Below, one piece after another: positions 25,218-34,248 of a DNA stretch of 64,000 nt. The DNA is taken from assembly GCA_903864275.1 (NCBI GenBank), contig CAIPFE010000049.1:31912-95911 (forward strand), in the 5' to 3' direction. The notes beneath the pieces are model-generated. The model had not been told where the DNA came from, ran no database searches, and saw only the letters and a list, made by a program, of their open reading frames with translations. Within the stretch, counting starts at the first letter, position 1. Each line of letters begins with the position of its first letter. The translations under genes and the position numbers were made by a program. Source of the stretch: an uncultured Mucilaginibacter sp. Lineage in GTDB: Bacteria > Bacteroidota > Bacteroidia > Sphingobacteriales > Sphingobacteriaceae.

Positions 25218-26551
25218 AACATCAGATAGCAAATTGGGGCAATTACCCGGTAATGGAAAGTGATGAGGAAAGCTTTGTTTTTGCAGAACAGCTTGACGAG
25301 CTTATAAGAAAGGACGATTCGTTTATCCCCCGGGGAAATGGACGCTGTTATGGCGACGCATCTTTATCCGAAAGAACAATTTCAACACTTAAATACGATA
25401 AGATACTTTCCTTTGATGTCGATAAAGGCATTTTTGAATGCCAGAGCGGGATTACCCTTGACCAGGTGCTCATTGTTATTGTACCTAAAGGCTGGTTTTT
25501 ACCGGTTACACCGGGAACTAAATTTATCACAATGGGAGGGGCCGTGGGCAGCGATGTTCATGGTAAGAATCACCACATTGATGGCTCGATCTCAAATCAT
25601 ATTATAGAAATGGATTTGGTGCTTGGCTCAAATGAAGTTATTACCTGTTCACCAAATAGCCACGCCGACCTTTTTGAGGCTACTTGTGGTGGGATGGGAT
25701 TGACTGGCATGATAACCCGGTTGAAGTTCAGGCTTAAAAAAATTGAAACTTCTTATATCCGTCAAAAACAAATAAAAGCGGAGAATTTGCAGGAATTGAT
25801 AGGCTTGTTTGACGAACATAATTCGTATACCTATTCGGTCGCCTGGATCGACTGCCTGAAAAAAGGAAAAAATTTCGGGCGAAGCATTTTAATGCTTGGC
25901 GAACACGCGGCACTGAATGATATTGATGAAGAAAAGAAAAACGAGCCTTTAAAGCTCCCGAAAAACAAGCAACTTACTTTTCCATTTAATATGCCATCGT
26001 GGCTGCTTAATACGTTTACGGTGAAGGCATTTAATTTTTTGTATTATACCAAGAATTTCAAAAAGGAGATCAATAATATAGTATCCTACGAGCCTTTCTT
26101 TTACCCGCTCGACGCCGTGCTGCACTGGAACCGCATGTACGGCAAAAGCGGCTTTGTGCAGTACCAGTTTGTATTGCCACTGGATGCGAAAGATGGGCTG
26201 ATAGCCATATTGCACAGGATCAGTGATGAAGGCCTGGGATCGTTCCTGGCTGTATTAAAGGTTTTTGGCAAACAGGAAAGCATGATCTCATTCCCGAAAG
26301 AAGGCTATACGCTGGCGCTCGACTTCCCGGTAAGAACAGGTTTATTAAGCTTTCTTGATGAACTGGATGCGCTTGTTTTAAAATATAATGGAAGGTTGTA
26401 TATGTCGAAAGATGCCCGTATGAAACCCGAGGTGCTTGCAGCAGGTTATCCCGAGCTTGAAAAATTTAAAGCTATTATAAAAAAATACAACCCGGATGGA
26501 AAAATAAGGTCTGTCCAATCTGATCGTTTACTATTAACTTCCCCTAATTAA
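25214..26551 (+). CDS. DprE1-like FAD-dependent oxidoreductase
   Basis: This 445-aa enzyme has an FAD-binding PCMH domain: PRGNGRCYGDAS (about 38-49), PGTKFITMGGAVGSDVHGKNHH (about 99-120), the site of flavin attachment in related oxidases, and a C-terminal substrate cap. DprE1 oxidises decaprenylphosphoryl-ribose at C2'. The order UbiA-DprE1-DprE2-phosphatase makes this reading much stronger than sequence alone. It overlaps the UbiA gene by four bases and is followed six bases later by the SDR gene. Confidence 0.85.
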   Translation: MKHQIANWGNYPVMESDEESFVFAEQLDELIRKDDSFIPRGNGRCYGDASLSERTISTLKYDKILSFDVDKGIFECQSGITLDQVLIVIVPKGWFLPVTPGTKFITMGGAVGSDVHGKNHHIDGSISNHIIEMDLVLGSNEVITCSPNSHADLFEATCGGMGLTGMITRLKFRLKKIETSYIRQKQIKAENLQELIGLFDEHNSYTYSVAWIDCLKKGKNFGRSILMLGEHAALNDIDEEKKNEPLKLPKNKQLTFPFNMPSWLLNTFTVKAFNFLYYTKNFKKEINNIVSYEPFFYPLDAVLHWNRMYGKSGFVQYQFVLPLDAKDGLIAILHRISDEGLGSFLAVLKVFGKQESMISFPKEGYTLALDFPVRTGLLSFLDELDALVLKYNGRLYMSKDARMKPEVLAAGYPELEKFKAIIKKYNPDGKIRSVQSDRLLLTSPN

Positions 26552-26557
26552 TAACCT

Positions 26558-27289
26558 ATGGAAACAGTCCTTGTACTGGGTGCTACTTCTGACATCGGGA
26601 TAGCGATCGCAAAAAAATTCGCATCCAAAAAATATAATATACAGCTTGCGGCACGGAAACCCGCCCAGTTGGAGGCCGTACAATCCGATATAAAGATAAG
26701 GACAGGCGTTTATTGTACTGTGCATGAATTCGACGCGCTTCAATACCACACCCATGCTTCATTTTTTGAAAGCTTGAACCCAAAGCCTGATGTAACCATA
26801 TCCATATTCGGAATCATGGATGACGAGGAAGACGCTTTTAACGATTGGGCCCTTACCGAGCGCATGATCAACACCAATTATACCGGGGCCGTATCCATTC
26901 TTAATGTCGCTGCAAAGCATTATATCAGCATCAAAAAAGGGGATATCATTGGCATAAGTTCAGTGGCGGGCGACAGGGGCAGGGCAAGCAAGCTTATTTA
27001 CGGGAGCTCAAAAGCTGCATTTAGCGCTTATTTAGCGGGCTTGCGCAACAAATGCTTTAAAGAAAATGTGCATGTGATGACGGTTAAGCCAGGCTTTGTT
27101 TATACCCGGATGACGGAGAATATACCACTGCCCAAACCGCTTACTTCAACCCCGGCCGAATTGGCGGATATAGTTTATAACGGTTTTGAGAAAAAGAAAA
27201 ATGTGATCTATGTAAAGTGGTTTTGGCACTATATTATGCTCATTATTAAAAACATCCCTGAATTTCAATTTAAAAAAATGAAGCTGTGA
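26558..27289 (+). CDS. DprE2-like short-chain dehydrogenase/reductase
   Basis: This 243-aa Rossmann protein has the NAD(P) motif LGATSDIGIAIAKKF (about 6-20) and the catalytic Tyr-Lys in YGSSKAAF with an upstream SSVAGDRG. In the DprE1/DprE2 pair it would reduce the keto-intermediate to arabinose. The C-terminus ends in a hydrophobic helix (WFWHYIMLIIKNIPEF), as in membrane-associated DprE2. Its stop overlaps the next start by four bases (GTGA). Confidence 0.85.
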   Translation: METVLVLGATSDIGIAIAKKFASKKYNIQLAARKPAQLEAVQSDIKIRTGVYCTVHEFDALQYHTHASFFESLNPKPDVTISIFGIMDDEEDAFNDWALTERMINTNYTGAVSILNVAAKHYISIKKGDIIGISSVAGDRGRASKLIYGSSKAAFSAYLAGLRNKCFKENVHVMTVKPGFVYTRMTENIPLPKPLTSTPAELADIVYNGFEKKKNVIYVKWFWHYIMLIIKNIPEFQFKKMKL

Positions 27290-27879
27290 AGAAGATAGCT
27301 TTTTTTGACTTCGACGGAACGATCACCACCAAAGATACCCTGCTTGAGCTGATCAAATACCAAAAAGGGAAAGCCAGTTTCTATACTGGTTTTTTGATCA
27401 ATGGGCCCGTGCTTGCCGCGTTGAAATTAAAGCTCGTTTCCAACCAGTTTGCAAAAGAAAAGGTGCTCGGGTATTTTTTTAGAGGAGCTGACCTATCATC
27501 CTTTCAAAAAGCATGCGATCAATTTGCTGCCCACAAATTACCCGCAATTATTCGCCCCGGCGCAATTGCCGAAATAACAAAATTGCAGGATTTGGGATTT
27601 GAGATCGCGATAGTATCCGCCTCTGCCGAAAACTGGATAAAAAAATGGAGCGATAAAATGGGCGCACGGCTAATAGCCACAGAACTTGAAGCCGTTGACA
27701 AACAACTCACCGGGAAAGTAAAAGGCAAAAACTGCAATGGCGAAGAAAAAGCAATAAGGATAAGGTCCGTTTATGACCTGTCGCAATATGACGAAATTTA
27801 TGCCTACGGCGATTCAAGCGGGGATAAAGCGATGCTGGCGCTTGCTACAAAAGCGTTTTATAAGCCATTCCGGCAGTAA
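27286..27879 (+). CDS. HAD-IB family phosphatase (probable DPPR phosphatase)
   Basis: This 197-aa haloacid-dehalogenase phosphatase starts with GTG, overlapping the previous stop. Motif I is FFDFDGTITTKD (nucleophile in DFDGT), motif II VSASAEN, motif III GDSSGDKAML. HAD-IB enzymes of the SerB type often remove phosphate from small or lipid-linked substrates. As the last gene in the UbiA-DprE1-DprE2 operon it could remove the 5-phosphate of decaprenylphosphoryl-5-phosphoribose. That role is inferred from position. Confidence 0.82.
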   Translation: MKKIAFFDFDGTITTKDTLLELIKYQKGKASFYTGFLINGPVLAALKLKLVSNQFAKEKVLGYFFRGADLSSFQKACDQFAAHKLPAIIRPGAIAEITKLQDLGFEIAIVSASAENWIKKWSDKMGARLIATELEAVDKQLTGKVKGKNCNGEEKAIRIRSVYDLSQYDEIYAYGDSSGDKAMLALATKAFYKPFRQ

Positions 27880-27887
27880 ATAACATT

Positions 27888-29090
27888 TCAAAATAACTTC
27901 AACTGCAGTTCTGCAGGCGGTTTAGCCTTCCCAAAAACTGTTCGCCCTCCATACTTCCATGAATTATCCCTTTCCCGTTGGATTACTTTATCAAAATTGG
28001 CATTGGGGGTAAAATCTTTTTCGGCGCGTTCAACCACCTGGGATAACCTCTTGATGGCTTCATTTTTTTCGGATATGCCTAATTTTGCCTTATGTATTGC
28101 ATTTTGCAGCACGCCGATGGTTTCGTCATAAACTTTTGTAGGCACGGGGAATGGGTGACCGTCTTTACCACCATGGGCAAATGAAAACCTTGCGGGATCT
28201 TTAAACCGTGATGGCGTGCCATGGATGACTTCGCTTACCAGGGCCAATGATTGCAAGGTGCGCGGCCCAAGGCCCTGCAGTAGTAAAAGCCCCTCAAAAT
28301 CCTTCGGTTGTTTTTCGTGGGCAAGCCATAAAACTGCGCCAAGACGTTTCAAGTCGACATCTTTTGCTTTAACGTCATGATGGGCAGGCATCACTAATTT
28401 ACCGATCTCTTTTAACATTCGTTCCGGGTTTTCAGCGGCAATTTGCATCACACCCTTTCTTGAACTATCAGCCTGTTTATCGGCCATATTTAAAATTTGC
28501 CCGGTGTTTTGTCCATAAATAAAGGTGTGCGGGTCATTCACGAACGAGGTAAGCGCTTCCGAATGCCAATGGTAACGCCTTGCCGTACTGGTAAGGTCAC
28601 TCATTCCCTGTTGCACCACGGCCCAGTTACCGCTGCTGCTCAAAATAAAATTATGGGTGTATAATTGAAAACCATCTTGTATGGCCGTATTATCCACTTT
28701 CGCGCTAAGCTTGCTACATCTTACCAAATGGTTACCGTCAAGCCCGGTAGTTTCGCAGATCTTTAATAATTCGTCAGGCGTTTGTTTGGAATACTTGCCT
28801 TTTCCGCCGCAGCTATAAATGCCCAGATCCCGGCTGCGGGGGTTAACGGCCCGTTTCAACGCACCCATAACAGACGTGGTGATGCCGGATGAATGCCAGT
28901 CCATGCCCATAACAGCGCCCAAACTTTGAAACCAGAAAGGATCACTCAGCCTGCGTAAAACCTCATCCTTACCATAATCCAGCACAATATTTTCCACTAC
29001 GGCCAAACCCAGCTTTGCCATCCTTTCGGCAAGCCAGGTGGGCACATAGCCATAATGTAAAGGCAGATCAGCGCTTCCCGAACGTTTCAT
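27888..29090 (-). CDS. DUF763 domain protein
   Basis: This 400-aa protein matches DUF763 from memory: MKRSGSADLPLHYGYVPTWL at the start, then MGMDWHSSGITTSVMGALKRA, SCGGKGKYSKQTP, and LLLQGLGPRTLQSLALVSEV with an HhH-like GLGPRTL. The function is unknown; the HhH-like element and a basic surface suggest nucleic-acid contact. It converges on the HAD phosphatase gene with an eight-base gap. A -7 box five bases before its ATG suggests a very short 5' leader. Confidence 0.88.
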   Translation of the reverse strand: MKRSGSADLPLHYGYVPTWLAERMAKLGLAVVENIVLDYGKDEVLRRLSDPFWFQSLGAVMGMDWHSSGITTSVMGALKRAVNPRSRDLGIYSCGGKGKYSKQTPDELLKICETTGLDGNHLVRCSKLSAKVDNTAIQDGFQLYTHNFILSSSGNWAVVQQGMSDLTSTARRYHWHSEALTSFVNDPHTFIYGQNTGQILNMADKQADSSRKGVMQIAAENPERMLKEIGKLVMPAHHDVKAKDVDLKRLGAVLWLAHEKQPKDFEGLLLLQGLGPRTLQSLALVSEVIHGTPSRFKDPARFSFAHGGKDGHPFPVPTKVYDETIGVLQNAIHKAKLGISEKNEAIKRLSQVVERAEKDFTPNANFDKVIQRERDNSWKYGGRTVFGKAKPPAELQLKLF

Positions 29091-29095
29091 GCTAA

Positions 29096-29103
29096 CAAAA
29101 TTA
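29096..29103 (-). promoter_or_regulatory. -7 promoter element of the DUF763 gene
   Basis: TAATTTTG on the - strand fits TAnnTTTG and ends only five bases before the ATG, so transcription would start near the start codon. Confidence 0.4.
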
Positions 29104-29170
29104 GTAAAAATAACCGCGATTCACAGGATTTATAGGATTATGCGGATTTTTTGGGATATTTGCTATGACT

Positions 29171-29872
29171 ATGAAAACACTCGGGCTCATCGGCGGTACA
29201 ACATGGCTGTCGACCATAGATTATTACCGGATCATCAACCAAAAAACCAATGAATTGATGGGCGGGTTAAACTCGGCAAAAATACTGCTCTATTCCGTGA
29301 ATTTTGAGGAGTTCAGGCCGCCTGTAATCCCATCTGAATGGAGCGAGATTTCAGAAAAACTTACAGCCATCGCACAAAAATTAGAAAAGGCGGGCGCAGA
29401 TTGCATCGTTTTTTGCGCAAACACCCCACATATAGTCGCCGATGATGTTCAGCAAAAAATTGATATCCCGATCATCCATATTGCTGAAGCAGTCGAGGCG
29501 AAGATAACGGGCTGGCATATAAAAAAGGTGGCTTTGCTTGGGACAAGGATCACTATGGAGCAGGATTTTTTCAAAAATAAGTTAACGCAGAAGGGAATTG
29601 AAGTGCTTGTTCCCGGCGACGACGACCGGCATTTCCTTCATGATTCCATATTTAAAGAACTTGCCAAAGGAATTTTCACGGCCGAAACCAAAGCGCGGTT
29701 TATCAGCATCATAGACGGTTTAATAGCGCAAGGCGCCGAAGGCGTTATTTTAGGATGTACGGAATTTCCACTGCTGATAAAACAGGAAGACTGTACGGTG
29801 CCTATTTTTGATACGACGGATATTCATGCCAGCGCGGCAGTAAAATTCGCACTTGGTCTGAACCGGGATTAA
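29171..29872 (+). CDS. Aspartate/glutamate racemase family protein
   Basis: This ~233-aa enzyme uses two Cys as acid/base: the first in DCIVFCANTPH (about residue 80), the second in GVILGCTEFPLL (about residue 195). The N-terminus MKTLGLIGGTTWLSTIDYYR is typical; an ATG two codons upstream is an equal start. The substrate may be aspartate, but close relatives act on other amino or hydantoin-type acids. Single gene, convergent with the GH3 gene. Confidence 0.9.
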   Translation: MKTLGLIGGTTWLSTIDYYRIINQKTNELMGGLNSAKILLYSVNFEEFRPPVIPSEWSEISEKLTAIAQKLEKAGADCIVFCANTPHIVADDVQQKIDIPIIHIAEAVEAKITGWHIKKVALLGTRITMEQDFFKNKLTQKGIEVLVPGDDDRHFLHDSIFKELAKGIFTAETKARFISIIDGLIAQGAEGVILGCTEFPLLIKQEDCTVPIFDTTDIHASAAVKFALGLNRD

Positions 29873-29925
29873 GCAGATTTTACAGATTTCTCTGGTGAAT
29901 ATTCAGGATATCATGGTTCAGGCAA

Positions 29926-32100
29926 TTAATCAGCCACGGTAAATGCCATTGTTAACTTTTCATCCCTCGAATTATTCCCTAAAATCAATTTATAACTTCC
30001 GGGATAAACTTTCCATTTATGTGTTTCCATGTCCCACTTTTGCAATTCCTTTACGGGGATATTTATAGAAACTGATTGTGTATCGCCCTTAGTAACGGTT
30101 ACCCGTTTAAAACTTTTTAATTCCTTAACCGGCATGCGGTCAATTTGCGGGTATTCGATATAGGCTTGCACTACCTCATCGCCGTCAGTCGTCCCGGTAT
30201 TTTTAACCTGCAGGTTAACGGTTAGGGTATCGGTTGCTTTGTATTTGTTTTCAAATTCGCCTCGTAAAGCATATTCAAAGGCGGTATAGCTCAACCCGAA
30301 GCCGAAGGGGTATTGCACCGGGCCGTTATAATAGCGATAGGTACGGCCCTTCATATTGTAATTACTGTAATCCGGAACGTTACTTAGCGCCTTATAAAAC
30401 GTAACGGGCAAATGGCCGGATGGGGAAATATCGCCGAAAACAATATCAGCCAGCGCGTTACCACCCTGTTCGCCCGGGTACCAGGCTAATATAATGGCAT
30501 CAGCGTAAGGGGCTATCGCATCGATATCCACGTCGCTCCCGGCGGTAATTACTGCTATGATGGGTTTATGCTGAACCGATTTTCTTAACTCCTTCATAAA
30601 GGCAATTTCGCTTGCAGGCAGGCTCAGGTCTTTGCGGTCGCCGCCGGTTTCTGATAAAAAGGCATCACCGGCTTCACCTTCCAAGGTAGGGGATAGGCCG
30701 ATCACGGCGACTGTTGCATCCGTATTGCCCGCAGCCCATGTACCGCCAAAATGGACGGTATCTTTATAATCGCAGCCCTGATCGTACTCAACCCGGGTGG
30801 CGGGCCCAACTGCAGCGGTAAGGCCTTCCACAAAATTTACTACTTTGGTGCTGGTACCATGGTAATTGGCCACCATAGGGTCAAAGGCGGCAGCATTCGG
30901 GCCGATCACCATCAGGCTGGAGATATTTGCCTTTTTTAACGGCAGCACATTATTATCATTTTTTAGCAGCACCATGCTTTGCTGTGCCACTTTACGGGCC
31001 AGCGCAATATGGGCGGCATTATGAACACTGTCGGCACCATAGCCGCGGTAAGGGATCAAAGCCGGGTCATCATGAAAGCCAAGCCTGAACTCTGTGCGGA
31101 AAAGCGTTGATAATGCAGCATCGATTTCTTTTTCGGTAAGCAAACCTTGTTTAACGGCTTTCACAGCGTCTTCCTGTAAAACAGTCGAGCAATCCAGGTC
31201 GACACCGGCTTTTATTGCTGCCGCAGCGGTTTCAACCGGCCCCGGTAACGATTTATGGGTCTCGTACACATCGTTCAGCGCACCGCAATCCGTCACCACA
31301 TGGCCTTTAAAGCCCCATTCTTTTCTTAAAATATCAGTCAGTAAATATTTATTTATTGAATTTGGCATACCATTTACCCTGTTATAAGCGCTCATCACCG
31401 ATTCCACTTTGCCCATTGTAACCAGCGCGTGGAAGGCATACAAATAGGTTTCACGCAAATCCTTCTCATCAACCAGTGCGTCAAAATGGTCGCGCGTAGC
31501 CTCGGGGCCGCTGTGTACAGCAAAATGTTTGGCTGTTGCCGATACTTTTAAATAATGCGGGTCATCGCCTTGCAGGCCTTTTACAAAAGCAGTGCCCATG
31601 GTGCCGGTTAAATAGGGGTCTTCGCCATAAGTTTCCTGCCCGCGTCCCCAGCGCGGGTCGCGGAAGATGTTGATATTGGGCGTCCAAAAGGTAAGGCCCA
31701 TGTATTGCAGGCGCCTGTCCTTTGCTATTGCGAGGTTGTATTTTGCCCTTGCCTCGGTTGATACGACGGTTGAAACCTGTTTTAGCAGGCTGTCATTAAA
31801 TGTCGCCGCCATGCCGATGGCCTGCGGGAATATCGTTGCATCCCCTGCCCGCGCAACACCGTGCAGAGCCTCGTTCCACCAGTTATAAGCGGGTATGCCC
31901 AGGCGCGGAATCGCTTTGCTTTGGTAGCCAAGTAAAGAAACTTTTTCCTCTAAAGTTAATCTTGATACGAGGTCTTTTACGCGGACATCGGTGGGTTGGG
32001 ATGGATCTTTATAAATGGGTTTGTCCTGTGCTTTGGATAAGGCAGGGGCGAGCAGGGCAAATATTAAAAGATAAAGCGGTAATTTGAATTTGCTGACCAT
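29926..32100 (-). CDS. GH3 beta-glycosidase, exported
   Basis: This 724-aa enzyme is read from ATG 32100, chosen because it opens a signal peptide (MVSKFKLPLYLLIFALLAPA..SKAQ); 17 upstream codons are dropped. The GH3 N-terminal barrel has WNEALHG (75-81), K191-H192, and the nucleophile D271 in GHVVTDCGAL. The C-terminal domain and a fibronectin-III-like tail (about 620-724) follow. WNEALHGVA is the mark of the xylosidase/glucosidase branch. It is divergent from a GH29 fucosidase, suggesting shared breakdown of a plant or algal glycan, but no SusC/D pair is here. Confidence 0.92.
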   Translation of the reverse strand: MVSKFKLPLYLLIFALLAPALSKAQDKPIYKDPSQPTDVRVKDLVSRLTLEEKVSLLGYQSKAIPRLGIPAYNWWNEALHGVARAGDATIFPQAIGMAATFNDSLLKQVSTVVSTEARAKYNLAIAKDRRLQYMGLTFWTPNINIFRDPRWGRGQETYGEDPYLTGTMGTAFVKGLQGDDPHYLKVSATAKHFAVHSGPEATRDHFDALVDEKDLRETYLYAFHALVTMGKVESVMSAYNRVNGMPNSINKYLLTDILRKEWGFKGHVVTDCGALNDVYETHKSLPGPVETAAAAIKAGVDLDCSTVLQEDAVKAVKQGLLTEKEIDAALSTLFRTEFRLGFHDDPALIPYRGYGADSVHNAAHIALARKVAQQSMVLLKNDNNVLPLKKANISSLMVIGPNAAAFDPMVANYHGTSTKVVNFVEGLTAAVGPATRVEYDQGCDYKDTVHFGGTWAAGNTDATVAVIGLSPTLEGEAGDAFLSETGGDRKDLSLPASEIAFMKELRKSVQHKPIIAVITAGSDVDIDAIAPYADAIILAWYPGEQGGNALADIVFGDISPSGHLPVTFYKALSNVPDYSNYNMKGRTYRYYNGPVQYPFGFGLSYTAFEYALRGEFENKYKATDTLTVNLQVKNTGTTDGDEVVQAYIEYPQIDRMPVKELKSFKRVTVTKGDTQSVSINIPVKELQKWDMETHKWKVYPGSYKLILGNNSRDEKLTMAFTVAD

Positions 32101-32167
32101 AGTGAATGCTAATGTAAGGGTTTTTATACAATCCCGTAGAACACACTTCAACCAGGCACGTTTCTCC

Positions 32168-32188
32168 GAGACGCAAGTATTGCGTCTC
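32168..32188. repeat. Short palindrome GAGACGCAA-GTA-TTGCGTCTC
   Basis: Perfect 9-bp arms around three bases, between the divergent GH3 and GH29 genes. I have the impression this word is dispersed in Sphingobacteriaceae genomes; only one copy is seen here. It could be a hairpin repeat or a regulator site. Confidence 0.6.
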
Positions 32189-32240
32189 TACGTATTTTGT
32201 TTGAAAACATTTACATTAGCGCAACCAATTGTGTTTACCG

Positions 32241-33743
32241 ATGAAGTACTTCGCCTGCCTATTTTTATTACTGACTTCTTTTACTGCCTACTGCCAGCCC
32301 GCACCAAAACCTTATGGCCCGCTGCCATCCGAACGCCAGTTAAAATGGCAGGAAACGGAAATGTACTGCATAATACATTTTGGCCCGGATACTTATACCA
32401 ACAAAGAATGGGGCTATGGCGATGAAGATCCGCAAATATTTAACCCCACCCAATTCAGCGCCATGCAAATTGTGGGTGCGGCCAGGGCAGGGGGATTTAA
32501 AGGAATAGTAGTTGTTGCCAAGCACCATGATGGTTTCTGCTTGTGGCCGACGAAAACCACCGAGCATAATATTTCAAAAAGCCCTTATAAAAATGGGAAG
32601 GGCGATATTTTACAGGAATACCGCGATGCCTGCAATAAGCTGGGTATGAAAATGGGGGTTTACTGCTCACCATGGGACAGGAACAGCGCCCTTTATGGCA
32701 GGCCGGAATACGTGACCAATGTTTACCGCAAACAACTGGAAGAACTTTACACGCATTACGGCCCTGTATTTATATCCTGGTTCGACGGCGCAAACGGCGG
32801 CGATGGCTACTATGGCGGCGCACGCGAAGTACGCAAAATCGACCGCTCCACTTATTACGGATGGGATACCACCTGGGCCATCCCGCGCAAACTTGCGCCC
32901 GGCGCTGTGCTGTTTGGAGATGTCGGCCCTGATGTGCGCTGGGTAGGTAACGAGAATGGCCATGCCGGCGTAACCAGCTGGGCAACCTATACGCCGCATG
33001 CACCCGATGCAGGAAAAGAACCGGGCAATGGCTATACCAAAGATTACGAGGGCACCGAAGGCCAGCGCGATGGCAAATACTGGATGCCTGCCGAATGTGA
33101 TGTAGCTTTAAGGCCCGGATGGTTCTATCATAAAGACCAGGATGATAAAGTAAAATCGCCGGATACTTTGATGAGCTTGTATTATCAAAGTGTAGGGCGG
33201 GGGGCATGCCTTGATTTGGGCTTATCGCCCGACAGGCGGGGGTTATTATATGATAATGATGTAAATTCGTTAAAGCAATTCGGGACAATTTTATCGCAAA
33301 CATTCGCCCATAATCTTGCTGAAGGGGCTACATTAAAGGCTAGCAATGTGCGCGGCGGCAACAAAGCCAAATTCGGCCCACAAAATTTATTGGATGACAG
33401 CCGTTACAGCTATTGGGCTACCGATGACAATATTACTACGCCTGAACTAATTATTGATATGCACAAGCGTACTATGTTCAATGTGATCAGGTTAAGGGAA
33501 AATATTAAGCTTGGCCAACGTATTGAAGCAGTTGCTGTAGATGTTTTTAAGGATGGAAAATGGGAGCAGATCGCGGAAGCTACAAGTATTGGCGGTAACA
33601 GGCTGATACGGTTGTCGCAGGCTGTGAACGCCAATAAAGTGAGGCTGAGAATTACAAAATCCCCGGTTTGTATTGCTTTGAGTGATTTTGGGTTGTATAA
33701 AGAACCGAATTATAAATGGCCTGTTTTAAAAAAGATTGACTAA
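32241..33743 (+). CDS. GH29 alpha-L-fucosidase, exported
   Basis: This 500-aa enzyme is read from ATG 32241 (MKYFACLFLLLTSFTAYCQ, a signal peptide). The GH29 barrel has KHHDGFCLWPT (94-104) and the predicted nucleophile D182 in FISWFDGANG. Residues ~360-490 form a discoidin-like (F5/8 C) beta domain (ASNVRGG, SYWATDD). Fucosidases release L-fucose from glycan ends. It is divergent from GH3; the shared intergenic is ~140 bp with one palindrome. Confidence 0.93.
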   Translation: MKYFACLFLLLTSFTAYCQPAPKPYGPLPSERQLKWQETEMYCIIHFGPDTYTNKEWGYGDEDPQIFNPTQFSAMQIVGAARAGGFKGIVVVAKHHDGFCLWPTKTTEHNISKSPYKNGKGDILQEYRDACNKLGMKMGVYCSPWDRNSALYGRPEYVTNVYRKQLEELYTHYGPVFISWFDGANGGDGYYGGAREVRKIDRSTYYGWDTTWAIPRKLAPGAVLFGDVGPDVRWVGNENGHAGVTSWATYTPHAPDAGKEPGNGYTKDYEGTEGQRDGKYWMPAECDVALRPGWFYHKDQDDKVKSPDTLMSLYYQSVGRGACLDLGLSPDRRGLLYDNDVNSLKQFGTILSQTFAHNLAEGATLKASNVRGGNKAKFGPQNLLDDSRYSYWATDDNITTPELIIDMHKRTMFNVIRLRENIKLGQRIEAVAVDVFKDGKWEQIAEATSIGGNRLIRLSQAVNANKVRLRITKSPVCIALSDFGLYKEPNYKWPVLKKID

Positions 33744-33746
33744 GAG

Positions 33747-33783
33747 AAAAGGGTGTCATGGTGAGGTACTCGAACCATGTGCG
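33747..33783 (+). repeat. Left arm of inverted repeat around the GIY-YIG gene
   Basis: These 37 bases match the reverse complement of 34142-34178 at 35 of 37 positions; the two changes are transitions. The core CATGGTGAGGTACTCGAACC and the ending ACCATG give each arm an internal CATGGT/ACCATG stem. It starts four bases after the fucosidase stop. Confidence 0.9.
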
Positions 33784-33821
33784 TTGGGAAGGGGTCAGCT
33801 TAGGATGAGTAATAAATTTCT

Positions 33822-34109
33822 ATGAAACAGTATATTGTTTACATACTACTTTGTAACGATAACTCGTACTATACCGGGATCACCAATGACATCGACAGGC
33901 GACTGTATGAACATGAAAGCGGCCTTGATCCCAAATCGTATACATTTAAACGAAGGCCCGTAAAATTACTGTTCCAGGAAATGTTTAATGATATTCACCA
34001 GGCGATCGCATTTGAAAAACAAATTAAAGGCTGGAAAAGGACTAAAAAGGAAGCAATAATTAATGGAGATTGGCATTTACTGCAGGAGTTGTCGAAAAGG
34101 GCGAAATGA
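33822..34109 (+). CDS. Single-domain GIY-YIG endonuclease (UPF0213/YhbQ-like)
   Basis: This 95-aa protein is almost only the nuclease domain: YIVYILLCNDNSYYTGIT (GIY-YIG equivalent, residues 4-21), R27, H31 in YEHESG, and the metal-binding Glu in AIAFEKQIKGW. All family catalytic residues appear present. The gene stands alone between near-perfect 37-bp inverted repeats, outside which lie unrelated genes. It may be a small mobile unit, like transposase-repeat pairs of REP type (inference). Confidence 0.9.
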   Translation: MKQYIVYILLCNDNSYYTGITNDIDRRLYEHESGLDPKSYTFKRRPVKLLFQEMFNDIHQAIAFEKQIKGWKRTKKEAIINGDWHLLQELSKRAK

Positions 34110-34141
34110 ATTTAAGGGCAAGGAAATCGTGCGTTGGCCTG

Positions 34142-34178
34142 CGCGCATGGTTCGAGTACCCCACCATGACACCCTTTT
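34142..34178 (-). repeat. Right arm of inverted repeat around the GIY-YIG gene
   Basis: Partner of 33747-33783. It ends in a run of T on the + strand, so it could also act as a terminator. A 9-base word GTGCGTTGG sits in direct orientation next to both arms (33779-33787 and 34129-34137). Confidence 0.9.
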
Positions 34179-34248
34179 TTGACACACGAAAAAATTCTCA
34201 GAATCAACAATAGAGCGGGATTAAATAACCACTACAAAATACAAAGCC

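Noticed and set aside
33747..34178. Insertion sequence with transposase
   Set aside because: The only gene is a 95-aa GIY-YIG nuclease, and no flanking target duplication was found; kept as a candidate unit only.
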